This document shows, piece after piece, positions 44,454-54,246 of a stretch of DNA of 64,000 nucleotides. The position numbers and the translations under genes were made by a program. Within the stretch, counting starts at the first letter, position 1; each line of letters starts with the position of its first letter. Origin of the DNA: Actinokineospora bangkokensis (lineage in GTDB: Bacteria > Actinomycetota > Actinomycetes > Mycobacteriales > Pseudonocardiaceae); assembly GCF_001940455.1 (NCBI RefSeq), contig NZ_MKQR01000028.1, positions 696,656 to 760,655 on the forward strand. Direction: 5' to 3'. The notes beneath the pieces were generated by a model that saw only the letters and a program-made list of their open reading frames with translations, made no database searches and was not told the origin of the DNA.

Positions 44454-44986
44454 CTTCCGGCTGCGCTCTGCTCGCCGCTGCGCGGGCTCCTTCCGGCTGG
44501 CGCCGGGGCCGCTGCGCGGGGCTTACCGGCTGCCGCCGGGGCCCCGGCGTTCGCCGGGGATGGCGGGTTGGGTGGGTGGCCCGGTTGGGTGGATCCGCTT
44601 GGTCGGGGCCCTATGACGATCATGTGCTGTCGGGCGGGGAAAAGGCGGGCTGAAAAGACGCCCGCCCGTCCCGTTTGGGTAGCACATGATCGTCACCCCC
44701 GACCAAGCGGATCCACCCAACCGGGCAGTGCCTGCTGTCCGGGCTCGGCTTGTGGGGGTGGGCGCCTTCTCGCCATTGCCCAGCTCCTACAACCCACGCT
44801 GGCGCGGGGGTAGCCCGGGCAAGGGGACCCCTGTTTTCAACGTTAGCGGCGGGGGGCGACGGAACTCGACCCCCGCGGAAGGGCTGTGGATAAACCGCGG
44901 GGTGTGGATAGCCCCGTGGGCGTGGCAGCGAACGGAGATCACCACAGAAGCCCGTCGCGGAGCGACCGGCAGGGGGAAGCGGGGGG
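44454..44986. other. 533-bp convergent intergenic region
   Basis: Between convergent nadE and secA2. No gene is seen. The left 120 bp are made of CCGGCTGCGC/GCCGGGGC-type short repeats, the middle is the long inverted repeat, and the right part contains two TGTGGATA motifs (near 44885 and 44906). Confidence 0.6.
44580..44725. repeat. 146-bp long inverted repeat
   Basis: Outer arms 44580-44608 and 44697-44725 are perfectly complementary over 29 bp (each contains the BamHI-like palindrome GGATCC). After a 5/1-base bulge, 44614-44628 pairs perfectly with 44681-44695 (TGACGATCATGTGCT and complement). The interior has a further stem, GGCGGGC 44644-44650 with GCCCGCC 44660-44666. It could be a bidirectional terminator, a MITE-like element or a protein-binding cruciform. 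Confidence 0.85.
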
Positions 44987-47359
44987 TCAGCGCTTGGGGG
45001 GCTTGGCTGCCTTCACCTTCTTGACCATGGCCCGGACGCGTTGGAGGGCTTGTTCGGCCTCGGAGTCGAAGGGGTTGTCGTGGACCATGTAGGTCCACGT
45101 CGAGGTGGGGCGGTTGAGGCCCGCGCCCGCGAGGTCCGCGCCGGAGTCGGTGATGGGGACGGTGTCGAGGGATTCGGCGGCCAGGTCCCCGATCTCCTTC
45201 ATGATGCCCTTGAACTCCCCGATGGCGACGCGGTGGAACTCGTCGATCGGGGTTTCCCTGGCCAGGGCGCGCAGGTGGATGGTCTCGCGGACGTCGGAGA
45301 GGAAGGCCAGGTGCTGGGACCAGCGCTGGTCGAGGTGGAAGAGCAGGATCTGGCGGGCGGCGGTGGCCATGACCTCCTCGGAGTGCTCCTCGACCAGGTC
45401 CTTCCAGCGGTCGGGGGAGCGCTCGGCGAGCTGGCGGGCGGCCAGGTCGGTGCGCAGGACGTCGTCGCGGAAGGCCAGGACGAGGTCGCGCTGGCGCTCG
45501 ACGAGGCGGGTGTAGCGCCAGGTGTTGCGGTGGATGTCGAGGTGGACGCCCTCGGCGACCTTCTGGGCGTGCTCGACGTAGCGGGCGGAGGTGACGTCGT
45601 CGAGCCTGCCGTCCTCGCCGGGGATGGAGCCCGGCTCGGCCTCCGGGGCGTACTGCACGACCAGTTCGTCCTCCAGGCTGCAGAAGACCACCGAGCCGCC
45701 GGGGTCGCCCTGGCGGCCGGAGCGGCCGCGCAGCTGCGAGTCGAGCCTGCTGCTCGGGTAGTGGCCGCAGCCGATGACGAACAGGCCGCCCAGGGCCGCC
45801 ACCTTGTCGTGGTCGGCGTCGGAGCCCGCCGCGCCGCCGAGCCGGATGTCGGTGCCGCGCCCGGCCATCTGGGTCGAGACCGTCACCGCCGCGTGCGCGC
45901 CCGCGTCGGAGACGATCGCGGCCTCCTCGGCGTCGTTCTTGGCGTTGAGCACCACGGCCTCCACGCCCGCCTCGGCCAGCAGCGAGGCGATCCGCTCGGA
46001 CTCGGCCACGTCCAGGGTGCCGACCAGGATCGGCTGGCCGGTCTCGTGCCGCGCCACGATCTCCTCGATCAGCGCGGCCTCCTTGTGCTCGACGGTGTCG
46101 AACACGGAGTCCTTCTCGTCGACCCGCACGCAGGGCTTGTTCGGCGGGATCACCGCGACCTTGAGCTCGTAGAACTCGCGCAGCTGCTCCGCGACGGCCT
46201 GCGCGGTGCCGGTCATCCCGCACACCCGCTGGTACCGGTTGATCAGCCCCTGCACCGACAGCGAGTCCAGCACCTCGCCGGACTCGGTGGGCTTGAGCCG
46301 CTCCTTGGCCTCCACCGCCGCCTGCAGCCCGTCCGGCCAGCGCTGGAGCAGCGCGATCCGGCCGCGGGAGGTGTTGATCAGGTGCACCTTGCCGTCGCGG
46401 ACGATGTAGTCGACGTCCCTGGTCAGCAGGGCGTGGGCGTGCAGGGCGGCGTTCACCGCGGCCAGCCGGTCGGAGTGGTCGCCGGAGTACAGGTCGATGT
46501 CGCCGAGCGCCTTCTCCACGACCTTCGCGCCGCGGCCGGTCAGCCAGGCGTTGCGGTTGTCCTCGTCGCGCTCGTAGTGCTGGCCGGGGCGCAGGGTCCG
46601 CACGATCGCGGCGACCTCGGGGTCGGCCTGGGCGTCGTCGGTGGAGCCCGCCATCACCAGCGGCACCCTGGCCTCGTCGACCAGCACCGAGTCGGCCTCG
46701 TCCACCAGCGCCACGTCCGGCTCCCGGTGCACCAGGTCGGCCACCGAGGTGCACAGCCGGTCGCGCAGGACGTCGAAGCCGATCTCGCTGACCGCGCCGT
46801 AGGTGACGTCGCAGGCGTAGGCGGCCCGCCGGTCCTCCTGCGAGGACTCCTGGTCCACCCACCCCACGGACACGCCCAGCAGCTCGTACACCCCGCGCAT
46901 CCACTCCGCGTCGCGGCGCGCCAGGTAGTCGTTGACCGACATGACGTGCACCGAGCGGCCCTGCAGGGCGTACCCGGCGGCGGCCAGCGCGCCCGCGAGG
47001 GTCTTGCCCTCACCGGTGCCCATCTCCACCACGCGCCCGGCCAGCAGCTCCGCCGCCCCGACCAGCTGCATGTCGTAGGGCCGCTGGTCCAGCGCGCGGC
47101 GGGCGGCCTCGCGGCCCAGCGCGCACAGCTCGACCAGCGCCTGGGAGTCCAGCGAGGCCTTGCCCGCGACCTTCTCCCGCAGCGCGGCGGCGGCCTCGGT
47201 CAGCTCGGCGTCCGAGAGCGCCTCGACCTTCTCCTCCCGCCACCGCACCGAGGCCAGGACGTCCTTGTACCTCTTGAGGTCGACCGTCGACGGCCGCTCC
47301 AGCAGGCGCTGGAACCCGCCCTTGACCCTGGTCAGCAACGCAGCCACGACTCCGGCCAC
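44987..47359 (-). CDS. secA2: Accessory Sec translocase ATPase SecA2
   Basis: 790-residue SecA-family ATPase. Walker A GTGEGKT and the DEAD-type box LVDEADSVLVDEARVP are present, as are the regulatory nucleotide-binding half with MAGRGTDIRLGG and GRSGRQGDPG. It lacks the C-terminal linker and zinc-binding tail of SecA1, ending KKVKAAKPPKR, and is shorter than SecA1, which marks it as SecA2. It exports a small set of proteins, including some lipoproteins, in actinobacteria. Start GTG 47359 has GGAG 7 bases upstream; the frame to 47473 and GTG 47347 are alternatives. It is divergent from a Hip1-like lipoprotein gene. Confidence 0.93.
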   Translation of the reverse strand: MAGVVAALLTRVKGGFQRLLERPSTVDLKRYKDVLASVRWREEKVEALSDAELTEAAAALREKVAGKASLDSQALVELCALGREAARRALDQRPYDMQLVGAAELLAGRVVEMGTGEGKTLAGALAAAGYALQGRSVHVMSVNDYLARRDAEWMRGVYELLGVSVGWVDQESSQEDRRAAYACDVTYGAVSEIGFDVLRDRLCTSVADLVHREPDVALVDEADSVLVDEARVPLVMAGSTDDAQADPEVAAIVRTLRPGQHYERDEDNRNAWLTGRGAKVVEKALGDIDLYSGDHSDRLAAVNAALHAHALLTRDVDYIVRDGKVHLINTSRGRIALLQRWPDGLQAAVEAKERLKPTESGEVLDSLSVQGLINRYQRVCGMTGTAQAVAEQLREFYELKVAVIPPNKPCVRVDEKDSVFDTVEHKEAALIEEIVARHETGQPILVGTLDVAESERIASLLAEAGVEAVVLNAKNDAEEAAIVSDAGAHAAVTVSTQMAGRGTDIRLGGAAGSDADHDKVAALGGLFVIGCGHYPSSRLDSQLRGRSGRQGDPGGSVVFCSLEDELVVQYAPEAEPGSIPGEDGRLDDVTSARYVEHAQKVAEGVHLDIHRNTWRYTRLVERQRDLVLAFRDDVLRTDLAARQLAERSPDRWKDLVEEHSEEVMATAARQILLFHLDQRWSQHLAFLSDVRETIHLRALARETPIDEFHRVAIGEFKGIMKEIGDLAAESLDTVPITDSGADLAGAGLNRPTSTWTYMVHDNPFDSEAEQALQRVRAMVKKVKAAKPPKR

Positions 47360-47457
47360 CCCTTCGCTCCGTCGAACAGTGACGCAATTCTCGACCCTGG
47401 TGTCCAACGTTGGACCACGCCGGGTGAGTTCCGCATCTGGATGGCAGTATCGGGCGC

Positions 47458-49029
47458 GTGCACCGCCGGACACCCGCCCTCCTCGCCGCCGCCCTGCTCC
47501 TGGCCGGGTGCACCACCACCGCGGGGACCCCGGTCGCCCAGACCGAGCGGCGCGGGCCCACCGGCGCGGTGCCGCAGGGGCTGGAGAGGTTCTACGGGCA
47601 GTCGCTGACCTGGGAGGACTGCGCCGGCTACGCCGAGACCGACGACGACCGCAAGACCATCACCGCCGACGGCATGCGCTGCGCCCACCTCACCGTGCCG
47701 CTGGACTACACCAAGCCCGGCGGCGACACGATCACCATCGGCGTGCTGCGCAAGCAGGCCACCCGGCCGCAGGACCGGATCGGCTCGCTGGTCATCAACC
47801 CCGGCGGCCCGGGCGCGGCGGGGCTGAGCACGGCGGCGCGGCTGTCGTCGGAGGCCGGGCTCAACGAGCGGTTCGACTTCGTCGGGTTCGACCCGCGCGG
47901 CGTCGGCTCCAGCGACCCGGTCATCACCTGCCTGACCGACCGCGAGCGCGACGAGGAGCGCGCCGAGGACGACGAGGTGGACACCTCCGCCGCCGGTGTC
48001 GCCAAGCAGAACGAGGAGAACAAGGACTTCGCCGCCAAGTGCGCCCAGCGCACCGGCAAGGGCGCGGCGATGCTGGCCAACGTCGGCACCCGCGACGTGG
48101 TCAAGGACATCGACGTGCTGCGCTCGGCCCTGGGCGACGAGAAGCTGACCTACCTGGGCTTCTCCTACGGCACCCGGATCGGCACCACCTACGCCGAGAC
48201 CTTCCCGGCCAACGTGCGCGCCATGGTCCTCGACGGCGCCCTGGACCCCTCGCAGGACGTGGTGGACGAGCTGGTCGCCCAGGGCCAGGGCTTCCAGAAG
48301 GCGTTCACCGACTTCGTCGGCTGGTGCGTGCAGCGCCAGGACTGCTCGCTGGGCCGCGACGCCTCCCAGGCCCAGGCCGCCTTCCAGGCCCTCGTGCGCC
48401 CGCTGGAGACCCGCCCGGTGACCCTGGCCGACGGCCGCAAGCTCTCCTACGGCGACGCCACCACCGGGGTCGTGCAGGCGCTGTACTCCGAGCAGCTGTG
48501 GGAACCGCTGAACACCGGCCTCAACGAGCTCAAGCAGAACCAGGGCCGCTACCTGATGCTGCTGGCCGACGCCTACGAGGAGCGCGACCAGACCACCGGC
48601 GAGTACTCCAGCACCCAGGACGCCTTCACCGCCATCCGCTGCGTCGACGACCCCCGCGTCACCGACCCGGCCGTCGTCCTGCAGGCCCAGACCCGCTACA
48701 AGCAGGCCGCCCCCTTCCTCGACGACGGCAACCCGCCCTCCGCCGCCCTCGACGCCTGCGCCTTCTGGCCCGTCCCCAACACCGGCGAACCCCACCTCCC
48801 CCAGGTCCAAGGCCTCCCTCCGACCCTGGTCATCTCCACCACCGGCGACCCCGCCACCCCCTACGAAGCGGGCGTCAACCTCGCCAAGGCCCTCGGCGGC
48901 GGCCTCCTCACCTACGAAGCCACCCAGCACACCGCCTTCCTCCAGGGCGACTCCTGCGTCGACGACGCGGGCAAGGCCTACCTGGAGGACCTCACCCTCC
49001 CCGCCGCGGGCAAGCGCTGCTCCTCCTGA
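47458..49029 (+). CDS. Lipoprotein alpha/beta hydrolase (Hip1/CaeA-like peptidase) 1
   Basis: 523-residue secreted lipoprotein: a signal peptide with lipobox LLAGC (C18), then the tripeptidyl-aminopeptidase/S33-type hydrolase. The oxyanion region INPGGPGAAG, GFDPRGVGSSDP and nucleophile S236 in GFSYGTRIG are intact. A cap domain with Cys residues follows, then the C-terminal part with ISTTGDPATPYEAG (Asp) and QHTAFLQGDSC (His). In M. tuberculosis the related Hip1 cleaves cell-envelope-linked proteins and affects host immunity; here it is probably a surface peptidase. GTG 47458 starts only 98 bp from divergent secA2. Confidence 0.92.
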   Translation: MHRRTPALLAAALLLAGCTTTAGTPVAQTERRGPTGAVPQGLERFYGQSLTWEDCAGYAETDDDRKTITADGMRCAHLTVPLDYTKPGGDTITIGVLRKQATRPQDRIGSLVINPGGPGAAGLSTAARLSSEAGLNERFDFVGFDPRGVGSSDPVITCLTDRERDEERAEDDEVDTSAAGVAKQNEENKDFAAKCAQRTGKGAAMLANVGTRDVVKDIDVLRSALGDEKLTYLGFSYGTRIGTTYAETFPANVRAMVLDGALDPSQDVVDELVAQGQGFQKAFTDFVGWCVQRQDCSLGRDASQAQAAFQALVRPLETRPVTLADGRKLSYGDATTGVVQALYSEQLWEPLNTGLNELKQNQGRYLMLLADAYEERDQTTGEYSSTQDAFTAIRCVDDPRVTDPAVVLQAQTRYKQAAPFLDDGNPPSAALDACAFWPVPNTGEPHLPQVQGLPPTLVISTTGDPATPYEAGVNLAKALGGGLLTYEATQHTAFLQGDSCVDDAGKAYLEDLTLPAAGKRCSS

Positions 49030-49180
49030 CCAGCGTTCCCCGAACCCACCCCGCGTCCCCGCCTGGTCTGCCTGTTCCTGGAACGGCGTGCGCTGGGCAC
49101 CCACAACGCGGCGGCGTGTGGGAAACGCGAGTGGGGGGTGCGGCGACTGGCAAGTAGGTTCATCTGGCTGGGGGGTCTTC

Positions 49181-50704
49181 ATGCGGCGCGCGCTCGTCCT
49201 CGTCCTGCTCGCCGTCCTGGGGGTGAGCGGCTGCACGGCCGTCGTCCCGGGGACGGCCGAGCCCGGGAAGATCGAGGTGAAGGGGCCCAAGGGGCCGGTG
49301 CCCGCCGGGCTGGAGGCGTTCTACGGGCAGGCGCTGGTGTGGCGGGACTGCAAGGCGCTGGGGCGCAGCGCGGCGGCGAAGGCGTCGTTCGGACGGCGCG
49401 GGACCGAGTGCGCGATGGTCGAGGTGCCGTTGGACTACGCCGAGCCGGGGGCGCGGGCGATCTCGCTCGGGGTGCTGCGGGTGAGGGCGAGCGGGGAGCA
49501 CGGGCGCATCGGGTCGCTGGTGATCAACCCGGGTGGGCCGGGGCAGTCGGGGATGGTGGCGGCGGCGATGTTGAGCAGCAGGCTCAGCGACAGCCCGCTG
49601 CGGCAGTCGTTCGACCTGGTGGGGTTCGACCCGCGCGGGGTCGGCATCAGCGAGCCGCGGATCACCTGCCTGACCTCGGCGGAGCAGGAGGCGGTCCGGC
49701 AGGTCGACGCCTCGACGGTGGAACTGCGGGAGGCGCAGGCGGCGGACTTCGCGGGCAAGTGCGCCGAGCGGACCGGGACCCGGGAGCTGGCCAACATCGG
49801 CACCCGCGACGTCGCCAGGGACATGGACGTGCTGCGGTCGGCGCTCGGCGACGACCAGCTCACCTACCTGGGCTACTCCTACGGCACCCGGCTCGGCACC
49901 GCCTACGCCGAGGCGTTCCCGCGCAACGTGCGGGCCATGGTGCTCGACGGCGCGGTCGACCCCGAGGCTTCCCTGGTCGACGGGGTGGTGCTCCAGTACA
50001 AGGCGTTCGACGCCGCGCTGGACCGCTACCTCGACTGGTGCACCGACCAGTGCGCGGTCAGCACCCGCGACGACCTCAAGCAGCTCGTCGACGACCTGCG
50101 GCAGGACCCGGTGGACGTCGGCGGGCGCCGGGTGCTGCCCGAGGACGTCATCACCGCCATCGTCGCCGCCCTGTACTCCGAAGACGCCTGGCCGGTGCTG
50201 GAGAGCGCGCTGGACGCGCTGAGCGCGGGCGACGCCACCGAGGTCATGGGCCTGTCCGACACCTACCAGGGCCGCGGTCAGGACGGCGAGTACGACGGCG
50301 CCTCCACCGCCCTGACCGCCATCCGCTGCGTCGACGACCCGCCGGTGCGCGACCGCGCGCGGCTCGCCCCGGTGGTCGACCAGGTCAAGGGCACCTTCCT
50401 GGCCTACGCCCAACCCCCGCTGCCCAGCCTGGACGCGTGCGCGTTCTGGCCGGTGCCCAACACCAGCACCCCGCACAAGCCCAACACCCCCGGGCTCGTC
50501 ACCCCGGTCGTCATCTCCACCACCGGCGACCCGGCCACCCCCTACCAGGCGGGCGTGCAGCTCGCGGAGGACCTCGGCGGCGTGCTGGTCAGCTTCCAGG
50601 GCAACCAGCACACCGCCTACCTGCAGGGCGACCCGTGCGTCGACCAGGTGGGCGACGACTACCTGATCCAGGCGAAGGTGCCGACGACCTGGCTCACCTG
50701 CTAG
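49181..50704 (+). CDS. Lipoprotein alpha/beta hydrolase (Hip1/CaeA-like peptidase) 2
   Basis: 507-residue paralogue of the preceding gene. The lipobox LGVSGC gives C18, the nucleophile is S233 in GYSYGTRLG, and INPGGPGQSG, GFDPRGVGISEP, ISTTGDPATPYQAG and QHTAYLQGDPC match copy 1. A tandem pair of such enzymes beside a glutamine synthetase and panB parallels the mycobacterial Rv2222c-Rv2225 region (recalled). ATG 49181 has GGGGGT 5 bases ahead. Base use at its 5' end is markedly G-rich, unlike the C-rich 3' end of copy 1. Its 3' end overlaps the convergent GNAT gene by 11 bp. Confidence 0.92.
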   Translation: MRRALVLVLLAVLGVSGCTAVVPGTAEPGKIEVKGPKGPVPAGLEAFYGQALVWRDCKALGRSAAAKASFGRRGTECAMVEVPLDYAEPGARAISLGVLRVRASGEHGRIGSLVINPGGPGQSGMVAAAMLSSRLSDSPLRQSFDLVGFDPRGVGISEPRITCLTSAEQEAVRQVDASTVELREAQAADFAGKCAERTGTRELANIGTRDVARDMDVLRSALGDDQLTYLGYSYGTRLGTAYAEAFPRNVRAMVLDGAVDPEASLVDGVVLQYKAFDAALDRYLDWCTDQCAVSTRDDLKQLVDDLRQDPVDVGGRRVLPEDVITAIVAALYSEDAWPVLESALDALSAGDATEVMGLSDTYQGRGQDGEYDGASTALTAIRCVDDPPVRDRARLAPVVDQVKGTFLAYAQPPLPSLDACAFWPVPNTSTPHKPNTPGLVTPVVISTTGDPATPYQAGVQLAEDLGGVLVSFQGNQHTAYLQGDPCVDQVGDDYLIQAKVPTTWLTC

Positions 50705-51473
50705 GGCAGGCCGCAGGCGTGCGCTGGAAGGCGTGCGCCTCCACCCGGTCGAGGTAGCCGAGGGTGCGGTACCAGCCGCGCGGCCACCCGGTCGCCTCCG
50801 CCACCAGGAACCGCACGTCGTCGCCCGCCGAGCGGGCCAGGGCCTCGGCCAGCAGCGCCCGGGCGTGCCCGCGGCCGCGGTGCGCCGGGTGGGTGATCAG
50901 GTTCTCGAACTGGGCCACCCCGTCGCGCCGGTACAGCTCGCCGCGCGCCACCACCCGGCCCGCGGGGGTGCGCACGCCCAGGAAGGCCACCTCGGCGCCG
51001 CGCCCGGCCAGCAGCGACCGGTCGGCCAGCTGCTCGATGTCGGCCTCCGGGTCGTCGGGGAAGTCCGCGCGCCAGTCGGCCAGGAGCGAGGGGCGCAGCT
51101 CGGCGAAGGTCAGCGCCTCCACCCTCGCCCGGTCGCCGTGGACCGGCCCACCGCCGTGCACCATCGTCACCAGCCGCTCGTGGGTGCCGTACCCGGCGGC
51201 GGCGAACGCGGGCGCCGCCCGCTCGCCCTCGGCCGCGTCGAGGTAGGTGACGAGCCGGTGGCGGCACCCGGCGCCGCCGAGCACGAGGTCCGCGGTGGCG
51301 ATGGCGGTCTCGGCGTCCACCGGCGCGGTCACCACGAGCCGGTTGTGCGCCCAGGACACCGGGAAGTCGTGCTGGAGCAGCGCGTACCCCCACGGCAGGT
51401 CGACCACCTCGGTGGCCTGGGCGCGGGCGAACTCGCGCTCGAACCGGGCGACGCGCCCCAGGGCGCCGTCCAC
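50694..51473 (-). CDS. GNAT family N-acetyltransferase
   Basis: 259-residue two-part GNAT protein. An N-terminal degenerate lobe (GYALLQHDFPVSWAHNRLVV) is followed by a C-terminal acetyl-CoA-binding lobe with the motif FENLITHPAHRGRGHARALL. The substrate is unknown. GTG 51473 starts 2 bp after the MFS stop, so it is coupled to the lprG-exporter genes. The long upstream frame is antisense/shadow of the transporter. Confidence 0.88.
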   Translation of the reverse strand: MDGALGRVARFEREFARAQATEVVDLPWGYALLQHDFPVSWAHNRLVVTAPVDAETAIATADLVLGGAGCRHRLVTYLDAAEGERAAPAFAAAGYGTHERLVTMVHGGGPVHGDRARVEALTFAELRPSLLADWRADFPDDPEADIEQLADRSLLAGRGAEVAFLGVRTPAGRVVARGELYRRDGVAQFENLITHPAHRGRGHARALLAEALARSAGDDVRFLVAEATGWPRGWYRTLGYLDRVEAHAFQRTPAACPSR

Positions 51474-51475
51474 GC

Positions 51476-52978
51476 CTACGCCGCGGCGGGCACGGGCCCG
51501 TCCTGTGCCCGCTCGCGCACCACCACCGCCAGCGACAGCAGCGCGCCCGCCGCGCACACCACCGCCGTGATCAGGAAGATCTCGGTGTACTGGGTGAGCA
51601 GCGCGCCTTCCAGCGCCGACTGGTACTCCCGCAGCTCGCGCTCGGCGGTGGCCGGGTCCTTGCCGAACGGGAACGGCGTCACCAGGCCCGCGGTGAGCGA
51701 GTGGAACCGGTGCAGGCCCCACGCCGACAGCGCGGCGAGCCCGACGAGCATGCCGGTCATCCGCGCCACGACCACACCCGCGGACGCCACGCCGTGCCGC
51801 TCGGAGGGCACCGCCTTGAGCACCGCCGCCGACAGCGGCGCGATCACCAGCCCGAGGCCCAGCCCCGCCACCACCAGGTCGGTGTCGACGTGCGACAACC
51901 CCGGGAACCAGCCCGCGGCCAGCGGGTCCTTGGGCCAGGTCGACATCAGCAGGTAGCCCGCGGCGGCGATCGCCATGCCCGCCAGCGACACCACGCGCTC
52001 CCCGACCCGGTTGGCCAGCCACCCGCCCGCCAGCGCCCCGACCGGCAGCGCCACGAGGAACCGCAGCAGCAGGAACACCCCGCCCTGGTCGTCGCGCCCG
52101 AGCAGGGTCTGCGCGAACAGGTCGACGTCCACCAGGGTCACCATCAGCGCGGCGCCCGCGGTCACCGAGACGCCCAGGGCCGCCAGGAACGGCCGCAGCT
52201 GCACCCCGGCGGGGTCGATCAACCGCGTCTTGGCCCTGCTCTCCCACACCAGGAACAACGCGAACGCGACCCCGGCGCCGATCAGCGCGGGCACCCCCCA
52301 GCTCGGCAGCACGGCGTTGCGCGGGTCCGGGTTGTAGAGGCCCACCACCGCCAGCGCGAGCGCCACCGCCAGCAGCAGCCCGCCGCCCACGTCCACCTTC
52401 GTGCCCGACTTCTCCGCCTTCGGCACGCTCACGTGCACCGCGACCATGGCGAGCACGGCCAGCGGGACGTTCACCCAGAACACCCCGCGCCAGTCGGTGA
52501 CGGCCGCGATCGCGACCCCGTAGAGCGGCCCGAGCACGCTGCCCAGCTCCTGCGCCCCGCCCACGGCGCCGAGCACCGTCGCCCGGTCGCGGCTGGCCCA
52601 CAGGTCCGCGGCCAGCGCGAGGGTCACCGGCAGCAGCGCGCCGCTGGCCACCCCCTGCACCACCCGCCCGGCGACGAGCACGCCCAGGTCGGCGGCCAGC
52701 GCGGTGACCACCGACCCGACCAGGAACCCGGCCAGGCACACCTGCAGCAGCGCCTTGCGGCCGAACCGGTCCGAGGCCTGCCCCAGCAGCGGCATCGCCG
52801 CGATGTAGCCGAGCAGGTACCCGGTCACGATGGGCGTGACCTGCTCCAACCGGTTCACCGGGATCTGCAGGCTCTGCATGATCTGCCGCAGCAGGCTGAC
52901 CACCACGTAGGTGTCCAGCGCGCCGAGCAGGACCGCCAGGCCCCCGGCCCCGATCGCGATGCGCCGCCGCCGCCCCAT
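51476..52978 (-). CDS. MFS exporter of the P55/DHA2 type
   Basis: 500-residue major-facilitator protein with 14 predicted helices. Motif A reads [13 protein letters not shown], motif C-like GSVLGPLYG, and the N-terminus has [13 protein letters not shown]. It follows the LprG-like lipoprotein gene with the stop and start sharing one base (TGATG), the same arrangement as mycobacterial lprG-p55 (Rv1411c-Rv1410c), which exports triacylglycerides/lipids and gives drug resistance. Export of envelope lipid with its lipoprotein partner is the likely job. Confidence 0.9.
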   Translation of the reverse strand: MGRRRRIAIGAGGLAVLLGALDTYVVVSLLRQIMQSLQIPVNRLEQVTPIVTGYLLGYIAAMPLLGQASDRFGRKALLQVCLAGFLVGSVVTALAADLGVLVAGRVVQGVASGALLPVTLALAADLWASRDRATVLGAVGGAQELGSVLGPLYGVAIAAVTDWRGVFWVNVPLAVLAMVAVHVSVPKAEKSGTKVDVGGGLLLAVALALAVVGLYNPDPRNAVLPSWGVPALIGAGVAFALFLVWESRAKTRLIDPAGVQLRPFLAALGVSVTAGAALMVTLVDVDLFAQTLLGRDDQGGVFLLLRFLVALPVGALAGGWLANRVGERVVSLAGMAIAAAGYLLMSTWPKDPLAAGWFPGLSHVDTDLVVAGLGLGLVIAPLSAAVLKAVPSERHGVASAGVVVARMTGMLVGLAALSAWGLHRFHSLTAGLVTPFPFGKDPATAERELREYQSALEGALLTQYTEIFLITAVVCAAGALLSLAVVVRERAQDGPVPAAA

Positions 52979-53661
52979 CAGTTGGGCGCGCTGATCGTGA
53001 CGGGCTTGCCGACGTCGCTGATCCGCAGGTCCACAGTGGCGGTCTGGTCGCCCTGGGGCACCTGCACCTGCGCCTTCGTCGGCCGCTTCGACGACGGGTC
53101 CACCCACACGTCCAGCTCGACGTCCTGGTTCACCCCGGGCACCACGTCGGTGATGGCGTCCTTGGCCACCCGCCCGTGCACCTTGTACCCGTCGTCGTCC
53201 TGCCCGGTGGTCCTCGGGTCCTGCACGCTGTCGAGCACCTTGGCCACCCCGCCCTCCGGGTCGAGGATCGCGGTCGGGTCGTAGATGCTGGTCACCAGCC
53301 CCGCCGACAGCTTCTGGTACCCGCCGGTCGGCCCCTGCAGGTACAGGTCGTCCTTGGTCAGGACGAACTTCCCCTCGATCAGCTGCCCGAACGCGGTCAG
53401 CTTCACCGACCCCTGGGCCCCCTGCTCCCGGTTGATGTCCCCCTCGGCGTTCTGCACCGGGATCCCCGAGATCGACCCGTTCACCTGGATGCTGAAGTGC
53501 GCCGTCTCGATCTTCCGGGTCTCCTGCGCCGCCCCGCTGAGCAACGCCTTCCCGTCCGGCAACCCCGCCCCGCCCGCGGGCGCGTCCCCCTCCGAGGTGC
53601 ACCCGCCCGCCACGACGGCCAGAGCGCACACCCCCACCAACAACCTCAGCCGCATCGCCAT
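52978..53661 (-). CDS. lprG: LprG/LppX family lipoprotein
   Basis: 227-residue lipoprotein: signal peptide with lipobox VAGGC (C21), then an LppX/LprAFG beta-sheet fold with a hydrophobic lipid-binding cavity. Typical segments are [20 protein letters not shown]-type [25 protein letters not shown] and [17 protein letters not shown]. It carries lipids such as triacylglycerol or lipoglycans for the exporter encoded next. ATG 53661 or 53655 may start it; no clear SD is seen. Confidence 0.92.
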   Translation of the reverse strand: MAMRLRLLVGVCALAVVAGGCTSEGDAPAGGAGLPDGKALLSGAAQETRKIETAHFSIQVNGSISGIPVQNAEGDINREQGAQGSVKLTAFGQLIEGKFVLTKDDLYLQGPTGGYQKLSAGLVTSIYDPTAILDPEGGVAKVLDSVQDPRTTGQDDDGYKVHGRVAKDAITDVVPGVNQDVELDVWVDPSSKRPTKAQVQVPQGDQTATVDLRISDVGKPVTISAPN

Positions 53662-53853
53662 GCGCGCGATGGTAGGGCGTCTCCCCTGAGACCCGCCCGA
53701 CCTCATCACCATTGCGCACCTGATGAGCGCTCCCCCACCCGAAAGTGCGCCCCACCCCCCAAAGCAGCGCCGGGGGATGTCTCGAACCCCGACACGAGAC
53801 CAGGGCGAGGTGGCTACGATTTGGCGCAGGGGTGATCCGGGGGGAGACCTGAC

Positions 53854-54246
53854 ATGAGCACGGGGGATGCAGCACGCCTGACCGCCATAGGCGCATCGGT
53901 GAACGCCTTCGCGCAGTCGGCAGCGGCAGGCCACTTCGCAGTCAATGAAACAGGCGGCCAAGCCCTGCTGTCCGCCATCCGCCGGTTGGCTGGCTGGATC
54001 GAGGAGCAACGCGCCTCGCTCGTGCGGTTGGAGCAAGAACCGCTGCTCGGGGGGAGCAACTCAGCCAAGGTGATGAGGCCTTATGTTCAGCAGGTGGCCT
54101 CGGACCCGCAGGGCTTCGTCACTCAGCTGATGGCGCTCTACGACTCGCTGGGCAAGGCCGACAAAGCGATCTGCTCCGCGATGGCCAACTACCACGATGT
54201 CGACAACACGATGGCGAGCCGCTTGGGCTCGGAGGAGGGCTTGTGA
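53854..54246 (+). CDS. Small helical protein heading DUF3558 lipoprotein cluster
   Basis: 130-residue mostly helical protein without signal peptide or membrane segment. Its size and alanine-rich helices ([22 protein letters not shown], in part) recall WXG100/ESX-type or PE-like secreted helical hairpins, but the WXG turn is absent. I do not recognise the family. The SD GGGGGGAG lies just ahead of ATG 53854. Its stop overlaps the first DUF3558 gene by GTGA, so the products are probably made together and may act together at the cell surface. Confidence 0.75.
   Translation: MSTGDAARLTAIGASVNAFAQSAAAGHFAVNETGGQALLSAIRRLAGWIEEQRASLVRLEQEPLLGGSNSAKVMRPYVQQVASDPQGFVTQLMALYDSLGKADKAICSAMANYHDVDNTMASRLGSEEGL

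Noticed and set aside
44580..44725. Insertion sequence ends
   Set aside because: The arms flank only ~50 bp with no transposase and no evident target duplication; kept as an inverted repeat.
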